Assembly: GCF_012999535.1 (NCBI RefSeq)
Contig: NZ_JABBWV010000004.1
Span: 434,001-498,000, forward strand
Reading direction: 5' to 3'
Origin: Microbispora sp. H11081
GTDB lineage: Bacteria > Actinomycetota > Actinomycetes > Streptosporangiales > Streptosporangiaceae
DNA length: 64,000 nt
Part shown: in pieces, positions 50,540-58,636 of the stretch
How positions within the stretch are numbered: the stretch's first letter is position 1
How the letters are laid out: each line of letters starts with the position of its first letter
The notes under the pieces: generated by a model
The model's input: the letters and a program-made list of their open reading frames with translations, nothing else
Told to the model about the DNA's origin: nothing
Databases searched by the model: none
Position numbers and translations under genes: made by a program

Positions 50540-51445
50540 ATGCCGCCCGAGCAGTCCCGCACCCCGAAGACGGCATCGACGCCGTCCCGCCTCGGGCGGG
50601 CGGGCTCTCGGCCACTGCCGCTCGGCGCGTCCGCCCGCCGCACCCGCGCGCGGCCCTGGACGGCGTCCAGGGGGCGCGCCGCCGCCGCGCGGGAGGCCGG
50701 TGAACGGGCCGAACTCGAGCGCGGCGTCCGGTTCCGCTCGCTCTATCTCACGATCATGGGCGTGGTGCTCGCCGTCGCGGCGGTGAACGTGCTGCTGGGA
50801 TCGGTCGGGCTCGTCCAGGAGAACAGGGCCAGGCCTCTCACCGACGCCGAGCGTGCCCGTTACGTGGCCGAGGACGTGGCCCGCCGCTGGCGCGCCTGGC
50901 CCGCCGGCATGGTCTTCCCCGAGGAGCTTCCGTACACGGCGCTGGGCCGCGCTCAGCAGTACGCGCGCAGGGTCGGCATCGCCCCCGAGACGGCGTGCCA
51001 TGCGGCGGTCGACTCGCCGGTGGCGTCGGTGCTGCGCAAGTACGGCTGCCAGGCCATGCTGCGTGCCACGTACGTCGACCAGACCTCGACGTTCGCCGTG
51101 ACCGTGGGCATCGCCGTGCTGCCGGGCGAGCAGGCCCGCACCGACGCCGCAGGTGAACTGCCCGTGGACGACCGGGTCGGCGTACGGCCTGTGGCCTTCC
51201 CCGGCACGGTCACCGACACCTTCGGCGCGGCGCAGCGCCAGCGCACCGGGTGGGTGGGCGCGGGGCCGTACATCGTCTTCTCCACGGTGGGGTACACCGA
51301 CGGCAGGACGCGCGCCTCCGTCCCCTTGGAGGAACAGGTGAACAGCGAGATGTGGCCCATGGCCGAAACCCTGGCCGGGCGCATCGCGCGCGCACTCGGT
51401 GAGCCCCCGGACGTCCCCCGCTGCACCCAGGGGAACGTGTGCTGA
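50540..51445 (+). CDS. Single-pass membrane protein A2 of the subtilase cassette
   Basis: The 301-residue protein is a paralogue of A1 with a longer basic cytoplasmic N-terminus (about 70 residues), a membrane helix ('LYLTIMGVVLAVAAVNVLLG') and the same outer-domain landmarks: 'WPAGMVFPEELPYT', 'ARRVGIAPETACHAAVDSPV', 'GCQAMLRATYVDQ', 'VTVGIAVLP', 'AFPGTVTDTFG' and a final 'CTQGNVC'. The four Cys are kept. Its last 7 bases overlap the pseudo-protease start (GTGCTGA). It begins 10 bases after the protease stop. Confidence 0.85.
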   Translation: MPPEQSRTPKTASTPSRLGRAGSRPLPLGASARRTRARPWTASRGRAAAAREAGERAELERGVRFRSLYLTIMGVVLAVAAVNVLLGSVGLVQENRARPLTDAERARYVAEDVARRWRAWPAGMVFPEELPYTALGRAQQYARRVGIAPETACHAAVDSPVASVLRKYGCQAMLRATYVDQTSTFAVTVGIAVLPGEQARTDAAGELPVDDRVGVRPVAFPGTVTDTFGAAQRQRTGWVGAGPYIVFSTVGYTDGRTRASVPLEEQVNSEMWPMAETLAGRIARALGEPPDVPRCTQGNVC

Positions 51446-52632
51446 GGCCGGCCGCGCTCTGCGCGGCGCTGACGGCGGTCGTCCTGGGGATCGGCCCGGC
51501 GGCCTGGGCGGCGCCGGGCGGCGAGGACGCGACGTGGGCGCTGGACGCCGTCGGCGCTCCCGCCGCGTGGAAGGTCAGCAGGGGTGCGGGCGTGACCGTC
51601 GCCCTGCTCGGCGACGGGCAGCCCGACGCCGGCCTGCCCGGGCTGGGCGGCCGGGTGGAGCACGGGCCGGACCTGACGGGCGCGGCGGCCGGCGGCGAGC
51701 CGGCGCGGCCGGGCGACGACATGACCGCGATGGCCTTCCTGATCGCCGGGAGCGGGAGCGGCGGGGGGATCTCCGGGGTCGCGCCGGAGGCGCGGGTGCT
51801 GTCCGTGCCCGTGGCGGCCCGGCGGCCACAGGACGGCTCCGATCCCCGGGACCCGGGGCAGGACACACCGCGGCAGGAGACCCCGCGCCAGGAGACGCAG
51901 GACAGCCCGATCGCCCGCGGCATCCGCGCCGCGATCAGCAGGGGAGCCAAGGTCATCTGCCTGCCGGTCCCCGCGTACGCGGTGGACCGCGCGGAGCGCG
52001 ACGCCGTCTCCTTCGCGCTGGCCAGCGGCGTCGTGCTCGTGGCGGCGGTGGGGGACGCGGGCAGGTCGCCGTACGCCCGCCAGAACGGCACCTCCTACTG
52101 GGCGTTTCCCGCGGGCTACCCCGGGGTGATCGGCGTCGGCGCCGTCGACCGCAGGGGCGCCAAGACGGCGGGCAGCAGCGACAACCTCTCGGTTCTGGTC
52201 GCGGCGCCGGGGGACGAGGTGCCCGCGGCTCTGGCCGGAGGCCGCCAGGGGACCGTGTCGGGAACGGGAGCGGCCAGCGCGATAGTCGCGGGAACTGCCG
52301 CGCTAATAAAGGCCAAATACCCGAATTTGCCGCCGGAATTGGTGTCGCGTGCTCTGACGTCGACGGCCCATCCCCGCCCGCCGACGGGTTATGACGACAA
52401 AATCGGATTCGGAGTAGTCGACGCGGCGGCGGCTCTGCGGAAGGCGGGGGAACTCGGTGGATACGGCCCCGCATCGGCGATCCAGGACGACGCGCACTTC
52501 GGCAAGGGCCCGGTCTCGCAGGGACCCGCGCGCCCCGGGCCGGATCCGGTTAGGCTCTGGATCTACGGCCTCACCGTTCTGCTCGGAACGGGTGGTTTCG
52601 TCGCGGGCGCCGTGGCGCTGCGCCGCCGATGA
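51439..52632 (+). CDS. Subtilase-fold pseudoprotease with all catalytic residues replaced
   Basis: The 397-residue protein has a signal peptide (to about 'PAAWA'), an S8-like domain and a C-terminal membrane anchor ('LWIYGLTVLLGTGGFVAGAV'). Aligned to its neighbour at 49238, Asp of 'VLDSG' is Gly in 'LLGDG', His of 'LHGTYMAS' is Asp in 'DDMTAMAF', Asn of 'AAGND' is Asp in 'AVGDA', and Ser of 'GTSQATA' is Gly in 'GTGAASA'. The fold signature otherwise remains ('AGTAALIKAKYPNLPPELVS'). It should be catalytically dead and may bind a peptide or partner. GTG start overlaps A2. Confidence 0.92.
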   Translation: MLRPAALCAALTAVVLGIGPAAWAAPGGEDATWALDAVGAPAAWKVSRGAGVTVALLGDGQPDAGLPGLGGRVEHGPDLTGAAAGGEPARPGDDMTAMAFLIAGSGSGGGISGVAPEARVLSVPVAARRPQDGSDPRDPGQDTPRQETPRQETQDSPIARGIRAAISRGAKVICLPVPAYAVDRAERDAVSFALASGVVLVAAVGDAGRSPYARQNGTSYWAFPAGYPGVIGVGAVDRRGAKTAGSSDNLSVLVAAPGDEVPAALAGGRQGTVSGTGAASAIVAGTAALIKAKYPNLPPELVSRALTSTAHPRPPTGYDDKIGFGVVDAAAALRKAGELGGYGPASAIQDDAHFGKGPVSQGPARPGPDPVRLWIYGLTVLLGTGGFVAGAVALRRR

Positions 52633-52750
52633 CCGAATGCCGCCGGTGATCACATGTTGGCCGCCGTTTCGCAGCATTTCGGACGCGGTGCTCCCGATGT
52701 TCGCGTTTCTGGTGACACGGCCGGGTCAAGTTTCGCTAATGTCGCGGCTC

Positions 52751-53119
52751 ATGGGGTACGAGCTGCGCGTAGAGCGGGACGCACCGTTCGCCTACGCCGA
52801 ACTCGCGAACATCTCGGCACAGGCCGGATTCGAGCTGCGCGGGTCGCACGAGGCGGGCGAGGTCGTCGCACGACACGGCGATACCGTGTATCCGGTCGCG
52901 ACCTGGTCGGGCCGGCTATTCGGCCAGCCCGGGTCGGACTGGCAGGTCGCCCAGATGGCCCGTCTCACCGACCTCATGGGCGCCCGTCTCGTGGGCGAGG
53001 ACGGCGAGGCGTACGGCATCAGGAACGGAGTGGTCGAGCAGATCAACGGATCGTCGTCGTACGAGTTCGGCAAGCTCGAAGAGATCATCGCGGCCGGGCC
53101 GACCGAGTGGAGCGCTTGA
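52751..53119 (+). CDS. Conserved hypothetical protein (about 122 residues)
   Basis: The product starts 'MGYELRVERDAPFAYAELAN' and has 'AQAGFELRGSHEAGEVVARH', 'DWQVAQMARLTDLMGARLVG' and ends 'KLEEIIAAGPTEWSA'. It looks like a cytoplasmic alpha/beta protein of no known family. An ATG at 52739 ('MSRLMGYEL') is an alternative start; no ribosome site is clear for either. It overlaps the alkyltransferase-like gene by 13 bases. Confidence 0.7.
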   Translation: MGYELRVERDAPFAYAELANISAQAGFELRGSHEAGEVVARHGDTVYPVATWSGRLFGQPGSDWQVAQMARLTDLMGARLVGEDGEAYGIRNGVVEQINGSSSYEFGKLEEIIAAGPTEWSA

Positions 53120-53427
53120 GGGACGGCAGCGGCGGGCCGTCGCCGTACGCGGAGCGGGTGCTCGACCTGGTCGAGCGGATCCCGCCCGGCAAGGTGATGT
53201 CGTACGGGGACATCGCGGAGTACCTCGGCGAGGGCGGCCCCCGGCAGGTCGGGCATGTGATGTCGTTGTGGGGCGGAGCCGTCCCGTGGTGGCGGGTGAT
53301 CCGCGCCGACGGCACCCCGGCGGCCGGCCTGGAGGCCGAGTGCCTGGCCCGCTGGCGCGACGAGGGCACCCCGGTCCGCGGCGCGAGGGCCGACATGCGC
53401 GCGGCGCGGTGGGACGGCCGCGCCTGA
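53107..53427 (+). CDS. Alkyltransferase-like (ATL) DNA-binding protein, MGMT family
   Basis: The 106-residue protein has the MGMT fold: 'YAERVLDLVERIPPGKVMSY', 'GDIAEYLGEGGPRQVGHVMS', 'GAVPWWRVIRADGTPAAGLE'. In O6-alkylguanine transferases the motif reads PCHRV; here the reactive Cys is Trp (PWWRV). ATL proteins of this kind bind alkylated DNA and recruit nucleotide excision repair. It is next to the helicase region as in M. tuberculosis (Rv3204). GTG start at 53107. Confidence 0.92.
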   Translation: MERLRDGSGGPSPYAERVLDLVERIPPGKVMSYGDIAEYLGEGGPRQVGHVMSLWGGAVPWWRVIRADGTPAAGLEAECLARWRDEGTPVRGARADMRAARWDGRA

Positions 53428-53451
53428 CGCCGTGACCGTCGACGGTGGTCG

Positions 53452-53559
53452 TCAATCCGACTTCTCAGGGGCTTTGACGGGATCACTGACAACCGGGACC
53501 GTGATCGGCCTGACGCGCGTCTTCTTTCCCCTGTAGTGCCGCTCGTCACCGCCCGCCAC
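53452..53559 (-). CDS. Possible small basic protein (35 residues)
   Basis: A short frame reads 'MAGGDERHYRGKKTRVRPIT' then 'VPVVSDPVKAPEKSD', with GC at almost every third position, unlike random non-coding sequence. It starts at a GTG but has no ribosome site. It lies between the alkyltransferase-like gene and the TagF-like gene, and is divergent from the latter. I do not know a family. Confidence 0.3.
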   Translation of the reverse strand: MAGGDERHYRGKKTRVRPITVPVVSDPVKAPEKSD

Positions 53560-53678
53560 GGCGGTGTCACCGGGTGATTCACAGGAAATCCACAGGCTTC
53601 GATGAGTCAGGTTCGGCAGTGTTCTGAGGGCATTACCATTTTCAGAACACAGGTCTGGCGAAGGGTGGTGCCTCCCGT

Positions 53679-56576
53679 ATGACACCCGCACCCACGAGCG
53701 ATGCCGTCGCCGAGCGACTGCGGGCTGTCCAGGAGCTTTACGACCGGGGCGAGCCGATAGACGCGCTGGTCGAGCTCGTACGCGCGGAGGGGCTGAGCCC
53801 CGCGCAGCGCCGGGAGGTCGACCGCGAGGCGATCGCCGGTCCCCTCGGTCTGCGCCTCGACGCCGCGGCCAAGCGCGGGCCCGCCCGCCGCCGCCAGGCC
53901 ATCGACGTGCTCCGGCCGTACCTCGCCGAGGTCGACCAGAAGGTCAAGCGGGACCTGCCGGTCGGGCGCCGGGTCGCCTGCCACCTGATCGAGACCCGGG
54001 ACCCGGGCGAGCTCGCGGAGAGCGACGCGCTGGGCAAGCTCGCCGCCGCCGCGGCCGAGCCCTCGCGGCGGGTCCGGCGCGGCCTGCGGTGGTACGCCGA
54101 CCTTCCGGTCGAGGTCGCCGACCACTCACTGCTGCGCCTGCGGGCGGCCGACCTCGTGCCGGTCACGCAGATCGACGACATCACCTGGGTGGGCAACCGC
54201 CTGAGGGTGACAGGGCACGCCTACATCGCCGGCCTGTCGGTCCGCAGCGGGCGGTTCAACCGCGCCACCGTCGTGCTGCGCGGCCCCCGCTGGCTGCCCC
54301 GGATCACGATGAGAACCCGCAGGACCTACCGCCCCGAGGCCACCCACGCCGCCCGCGAACCCGGGTGCAACTACGACTGGGCGGGCTTCACGGCCGAGCT
54401 GCATCCGTTCGCCCTGCGCTGGCGCGCCGGGGTGCGCGCCCTGGTGCGCGGCACAAAGCGGGTGCTGCGCCGCCGCCACATCGTCCAGGACACCACCACC
54501 TGGCGGGCCGAGATCGTGATCTGGAGCCGCGCCGCCCGGGCCAAGGGCGTGCTGCGCGGGCCCGTGATCGGCCGCACCGAGCGCCCTGCCGGGTTGCGGG
54601 TGCGCCCGCGCTGGTGGGTGCGGCCCGTCTGGACCTCCGACAAGGCGCTGCAGGTGGTCTACCAGCCGACCCGCGCGCAGCTCACCGGCGTGGGGCTGAA
54701 CGGCGACAACATCGAGCTCACCGGCTTCCTGCCGGGCAGGGCCGTCACCAAGGGCAAGGCCCGCGTCGGCGGGCACCGCATGTCGGCCGACTTCACCCCG
54801 GTCGAGGGCGGCAGCCGGTTCTCGCTGTCGCTCGCGGTCGGCACCCTGCTCAGCGCGGAGTCCCGGCGGCTGTGGGTCGAGCCCAAGGGCGACCCCGCCG
54901 CGGCCGTGATGCTGGAGGGCGCGGAGGAGACCCGCCTGCTCGTCGGCGAGCGTGAGGTCACGGTGCAGGGCGACCGGCGCGACCGGGTCGTCATCTCCGG
55001 CCACAAGATCCTGCCCGTGATCACGTCGGCCGTGTGGCAGGACGAGTCGATCATGCTGACCGGGCGTTACCCCGACCCGGACGACGGCCCGCGCGACCTC
55101 GTGCTGCGGCACAGGGGCGGGCTCACGATCCGTGTGCCGATCGAGCGCGACGGCGAGCGGTTCACCGTCCGGCTGTCGCCCGGCGCGATGCCGCGCTTCG
55201 GCTCGGCCGTGCCGCTGGCCGAGGGCACCTGGAACATCTCCGTGGCCCCGCCCGGCAGGTACGGCCCCGCCATGGTGCCCACCCGGTTCGACCACGCGGC
55301 GCTCGACGGGCTGGACGAGGGACCCCGGACGATCGGCGGCCGGGTCTACCGGTTCGTCGCCACCCGTTACGACGTGCCGGTGCTGGTGGCGGCCGAGGAC
55401 CGGCCGGGCGACGAGCGCAGCGCCGCGGGGGTGTGGGCGCTCAGCCGCACCTTCTACCCGGCCGAGCGCGCCCGGCCCCTGCGGGAGGCCACCGTCTACG
55501 TCTCCTTCGACGGCCGCGCGTACTCGGACAACCCGCGCGCCATCTACGAGGAGCGGCTGCGGCGCGGCGACGAGAGCGAGCACATCTGGGTCGTCAGGGA
55601 CGGCGCGTTCGTGCCGCCCGGCTCGCGCGAGCTGGGGCTCGGCGACGGCGTGACGCCCACGGTCGTCCGTGAGGGCAGCCGGGAGCACTACGAGGCGCTG
55701 GCCCGCGCCCGCCACATCGTCTCCAACGGCTTCCTGCCGCAGTGGTTCCGCACCCGTGAGGACCAGGTGTGCCTGCAGACCTGGCACGGCACGCCGGTCA
55801 AGCACATCGGCCGCGACCAGGCCCACATGAAGCGCGAGCCCCGGCCCCCGGTGTGGCACCGCCAGGCCGTGGAGGTGCGCGGCTGGGACGTGCTGCTGTC
55901 ACAGAGCCCGTGGGCGTCGGGCGTGCTGCGCAAGGCGTTCGGCTACGAGGGCGAGATCCTGGAGTCGGGCTACCCGCGCAACGACATGCTCGTCTTCGAC
56001 GACCGGGACGCCATGGCCGCGGAGATCCGGCGCAGGATCGGCATCCCCGAGGGCAAGCGGGTCGTCCTGTACGCGCCGACCTACCGTGACTACGACCGCA
56101 GGAACGCCTCGGTCAAGCTCGACCTGGCCGACGCGAAGCGGGCGCTGGGCGCCGATCACGTCGTGCTGGTGCGCGGCCACATGATGCAGGCGTTCCCGCA
56201 CGTGAACGCGCACGACGGCTTCGCCATCGACGTGACCACCTACCCCGACACCGCCGACCTGCTGCTGATCGCCGACGTGCTCGTCACCGACTACTCCTCG
56301 GTGATGTTCGACTTCGTCGCGACCGGGCGGCCGGTGGTGCTGTTCACGCCGGACCTGGGCAAGTATCGGTCGTCCCGGGGGATCTACCTCGACCTCGAGT
56401 CCCAGCGCCCGGGGCCGCGTCTGGAGACCTCGCCCGAGGTCGTCGAGGTCCTGCGGAACATCGACGCCGTGACCGCCAAGCTGGCCGACCGCTACGCGGC
56501 CTTCGTACGGACCTACGCGCCGCACGACAACGGCAAGGCCACCGCCCGCGTCATCGACCACGTGTTCTCCTCCTGA
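53679..56576 (+). CDS. CDP-glycerol glycerophosphotransferase family protein (TagF-like)
   Basis: The 965-residue protein has a long N-terminal part (1 to about 580) of beta-rich domains and a C-terminal polymerase domain of the CDP-glycerol:poly(glycerophosphate) type: 'QTWHGTPVKHIGRDQAHMKR', 'LESGYPRNDML', 'RVVLYAPTYRDYDRR', 'VLVTDYSSVMFDFVATGRPV'. The catalytic His of 'WHGTPVK' is present. It should polymerise teichoic-acid-like chains at the inner membrane face. No membrane helix is seen, so attachment is probably peripheral. A single gene with its own terminator. Confidence 0.92.
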   Translation: MTPAPTSDAVAERLRAVQELYDRGEPIDALVELVRAEGLSPAQRREVDREAIAGPLGLRLDAAAKRGPARRRQAIDVLRPYLAEVDQKVKRDLPVGRRVACHLIETRDPGELAESDALGKLAAAAAEPSRRVRRGLRWYADLPVEVADHSLLRLRAADLVPVTQIDDITWVGNRLRVTGHAYIAGLSVRSGRFNRATVVLRGPRWLPRITMRTRRTYRPEATHAAREPGCNYDWAGFTAELHPFALRWRAGVRALVRGTKRVLRRRHIVQDTTTWRAEIVIWSRAARAKGVLRGPVIGRTERPAGLRVRPRWWVRPVWTSDKALQVVYQPTRAQLTGVGLNGDNIELTGFLPGRAVTKGKARVGGHRMSADFTPVEGGSRFSLSLAVGTLLSAESRRLWVEPKGDPAAAVMLEGAEETRLLVGEREVTVQGDRRDRVVISGHKILPVITSAVWQDESIMLTGRYPDPDDGPRDLVLRHRGGLTIRVPIERDGERFTVRLSPGAMPRFGSAVPLAEGTWNISVAPPGRYGPAMVPTRFDHAALDGLDEGPRTIGGRVYRFVATRYDVPVLVAAEDRPGDERSAAGVWALSRTFYPAERARPLREATVYVSFDGRAYSDNPRAIYEERLRRGDESEHIWVVRDGAFVPPGSRELGLGDGVTPTVVREGSREHYEALARARHIVSNGFLPQWFRTREDQVCLQTWHGTPVKHIGRDQAHMKREPRPPVWHRQAVEVRGWDVLLSQSPWASGVLRKAFGYEGEILESGYPRNDMLVFDDRDAMAAEIRRRIGIPEGKRVVLYAPTYRDYDRRNASVKLDLADAKRALGADHVVLVRGHMMQAFPHVNAHDGFAIDVTTYPDTADLLLIADVLVTDYSSVMFDFVATGRPVVLFTPDLGKYRSSRGIYLDLESQRPGPRLETSPEVVEVLRNIDAVTAKLADRYAAFVRTYAPHDNGKATARVIDHVFSS

Positions 56577-56609
56577 CCCGGGCGGAGAACGTCGCGGACT
56601 GCGAGGCAG

Positions 56610-56634
56610 GGGCGCCGGACGTCGGCCGGCGCCC
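56610..56634 (+). terminator. Hairpin terminator after the TagF-like gene
   Basis: GGGCGCCGG (56610-56618) pairs with CCGGCGCCC (56626-56634) around 7 bases. It lies between convergent genes. Confidence 0.7.
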
Positions 56635-56651
56635 GGGCCGGTGAAAGCCCG

Positions 56652-57320
56652 TCAGCCACCTTCCTCGTCTTCCGCGAGCGTGGTGACAAGTCCCCGTGCG
56701 GTCGAGCGGAGCAGCAGTCGCAGCCTCGGCGCGAAGTCCAGGGCCGCGTGGCCCCATTCAGGGACCTCCTCGTAAAGGGCGGCGAGCGTCGGGGTCGGGT
56801 GGGAGATCTGCCAGAAGTGCCCGGCGAACGACAGGGCCGCAGCGACGAGGGCGGCAAGCTGCGCGGTCGTCATGCCGCTCGCAGCCCTCAGAGCCGCCAC
56901 GAGCGCGTCATGCGCCTCGAAGGCGCGGGTCTTGTACCGGCGGGCGCGGTCCGCGGAGACATCCCCTTCGAGGCTGAGCGCCACATGGGTGAGGAGGTCG
57001 CAGAAGACAGGCTGCTCCGCGATGGTGTCGGCGAGCAGGAGCCCGACGTCCTCGGGTGACAGGCGGACGTCGGCCGCGCATCGGTCCCGCACGGCGGCGC
57101 TCCAGCGGCGCCAGCCGTCCTCGGCGAGCGCCAGGAGAAGTTCCTCTTTGCTCGCGTAGTAGCGCCGCACGCCGGTGCGGTGCAGCCCCGCCCGTTCTGT
57201 GACGCCCGCGAGCGTGACGAAGCGGACGCCGCCGCGGGCCTGGGCCTCCGCCTCGGCCGCGACCAGGAGGTCCTCCGAGCGGCGCGCCTTGTCCTGCGCG
57301 GAACGAGCTCTCTGCTGCAC
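56652..57320 (-). CDS. TetR family transcriptional regulator
   Basis: The 222-residue product has the HTH 'VRFVTLAGVTERAGLHRTGV' and 'RRYYASKEELLLALAEDGWR', then a helical ligand domain ('GHFWQISHPTPTLAALYEEV'). It is divergent from the quinone oxidoreductase gene, with two matching palindromes between them, so it most likely represses both. GTG start at 57320. Confidence 0.93.
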   Translation of the reverse strand: MQQRARSAQDKARRSEDLLVAAEAEAQARGGVRFVTLAGVTERAGLHRTGVRRYYASKEELLLALAEDGWRRWSAAVRDRCAADVRLSPEDVGLLLADTIAEQPVFCDLLTHVALSLEGDVSADRARRYKTRAFEAHDALVAALRAASGMTTAQLAALVAAALSFAGHFWQISHPTPTLAALYEEVPEWGHAALDFAPRLRLLLRSTARGLVTTLAEDEEGG

Positions 57321-57329
57321 GCCCCGATT

Positions 57330-57353
57330 TTAACGCACCCGTTGATGCGCTAA
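57330..57353. promoter_or_regulatory. TetR operator site 1
   Basis: TTAACGCA-N8-TGCGCTAA, an inverted repeat with 8-bp arms and 8-bp spacer and one mismatch, 10 bases from the tetR start. It matches operator 2 in arms and spacing. Confidence 0.75.
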
Positions 57354-57375
57354 CACTCGACGCGGTGTACCGTGA

Positions 57376-57399
57376 ATAACGCATCACGAGGTGCGTTAT
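57376..57399. promoter_or_regulatory. TetR operator site 2
   Basis: ATAACGCA-N8-TGCGTTAT, a perfect inverted repeat, 31 bases upstream of the oxidoreductase ATG. Centre-to-centre distance to site 1 is 46 bases. Confidence 0.85.
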
Positions 57400-57429
57400 C
57401 TTCAGTCCGCCGATCGAGGAGCGAGACCC

Positions 57430-58425
57430 ATGCAAGCCGTACAAGCCACAGTCTTCGGAGACCCGTCCGTACTCGCCGTCCGGGAGGTGCCGACACCCGA
57501 GCCAGGGCCGGGGGAGATGACCATCGACGTGACGCATGCGGCGGTCGGCCTCGTGGACGTGTTCCTGCGCCAGGGGCTCCTCAAGGGCCGGCCGGGCATG
57601 CCGCAGGCTCCCTTCGTTCCCGGCCTCGAAGTCGCGGGCACCGTCCGCGCCCTCGGCGAGGGGGTGAGCGGGTTCGTCGAAGGGGAGCGCGTCGTCTCCA
57701 TGTCCGCGGGCCACGGCACCGGGGGATACGCCTCCGTCTACCTCGCGAAGGCGCTCTTCGTCGCCTCACTTGACGGCTACGACATCGACTCCGCCCTCGC
57801 GGTCTCGGTGCTTCCCAACGCGGCCATGGCGCACGTGGCCCTGACGCGGGTCAGCCGCATGGTGAAGGGGGAGAGCGTCCTGGTCCACGGCGCTCTTGGC
57901 GGGTTCTCGGCCGCGTTCCCGGGGATCGCCAGACAACTCGGCGCCTCCAGGGTCGTCGGCACGGTCCGCGCGAGCAAACTGGACGCCGCGGCGCGCAGCC
58001 GGCTGCCGTACGACCGGATCGTCGACTCCGCCGAGATGACCGAGGCCCTGGCGGGAGAGACCTTCGACGTCGTCATCGATCCGGTCGGCGGGGAGCTCCG
58101 CACCCGGAGCCTGGACCTGATGGGGCCCGGCAGCCGGCTGCTGGCCTCCGGGAACGCCAGCGGCGACTGGGGTCACACGTTGGACAGCAACGATCTGTGG
58201 GGGCGCAACGTCACCGTGAGCGGCTTCAACGCCGGCGCCTACCTGCCCTCGGTCCCCGACGCGATCCGTCCCGCCCTGGAGGCGGCCCGCGCCGCGTTGG
58301 CGGCGGGGCTCGGCGCGACCGAGATCGAAGTGCTGCCCTTCTCGGAGGCGGTGACCGCACACGAGCGGATGGAGAACCGCTCGCTCGACGGCCGGCTCGT
58401 CCTTGTGCCCGACCGGCTTGCCTGA
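57430..58425 (+). CDS. NADPH:quinone oxidoreductase / zinc-free medium-chain dehydrogenase
   Basis: The 331-residue protein has 'QAVQATVFGDPSVLAVREVP', 'GPGEMTIDVTHAAVGLVDVF', 'PFVPGLEVAGTVRALGEGVS', and a nucleotide-binding region 'ESVLVHGALGGFSAAFPGIA' with 'VGTVRASKLDAA'. 'FDVVIDPVGGELR' is typical of quinone oxidoreductases. The structural-zinc Cys cluster of alcohol dehydrogenases is absent. GAGGAGCG precedes the ATG. Probably induced by an electrophile or quinone through the divergent TetR. Confidence 0.92.
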   Translation: MQAVQATVFGDPSVLAVREVPTPEPGPGEMTIDVTHAAVGLVDVFLRQGLLKGRPGMPQAPFVPGLEVAGTVRALGEGVSGFVEGERVVSMSAGHGTGGYASVYLAKALFVASLDGYDIDSALAVSVLPNAAMAHVALTRVSRMVKGESVLVHGALGGFSAAFPGIARQLGASRVVGTVRASKLDAAARSRLPYDRIVDSAEMTEALAGETFDVVIDPVGGELRTRSLDLMGPGSRLLASGNASGDWGHTLDSNDLWGRNVTVSGFNAGAYLPSVPDAIRPALEAARAALAAGLGATEIEVLPFSEAVTAHERMENRSLDGRLVLVPDRLA

Positions 58426-58636
58426 GCTGGTTGATGTCGATACCTTCCGTCCGGTCGACTCTGCTGCCCGACCGGGAAGCGGCCAGCCTCGGGGCCTGGC
58501 CGGTGAAGCGGGCCTGTCAGGGTGATCTGGATAAGCCGGACGTACGGGTGACGGCGGCGGGCTGATCCGCCCTACTGGGACATGGAGTGGGCATTCGGGC
58601 ACGATCTGTCTCAGTGATCTGGTGGAATGCTGTGTT
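58426..58636. other. Intergenic stretch before the helicase pair
   Basis: About 210 bases with no gene or clear hairpin. The tract TGTCTCAGTGATCTGGTGGA near 58608-58627 lies at the helicase start. Confidence 0.5.

Noticed and set aside
49238-52632. Type VII secretion (ESX) locus
   Set aside because: Only mycosin-like proteases are present; no EccB, EccC, EccD or WXG100 gene is in the window.
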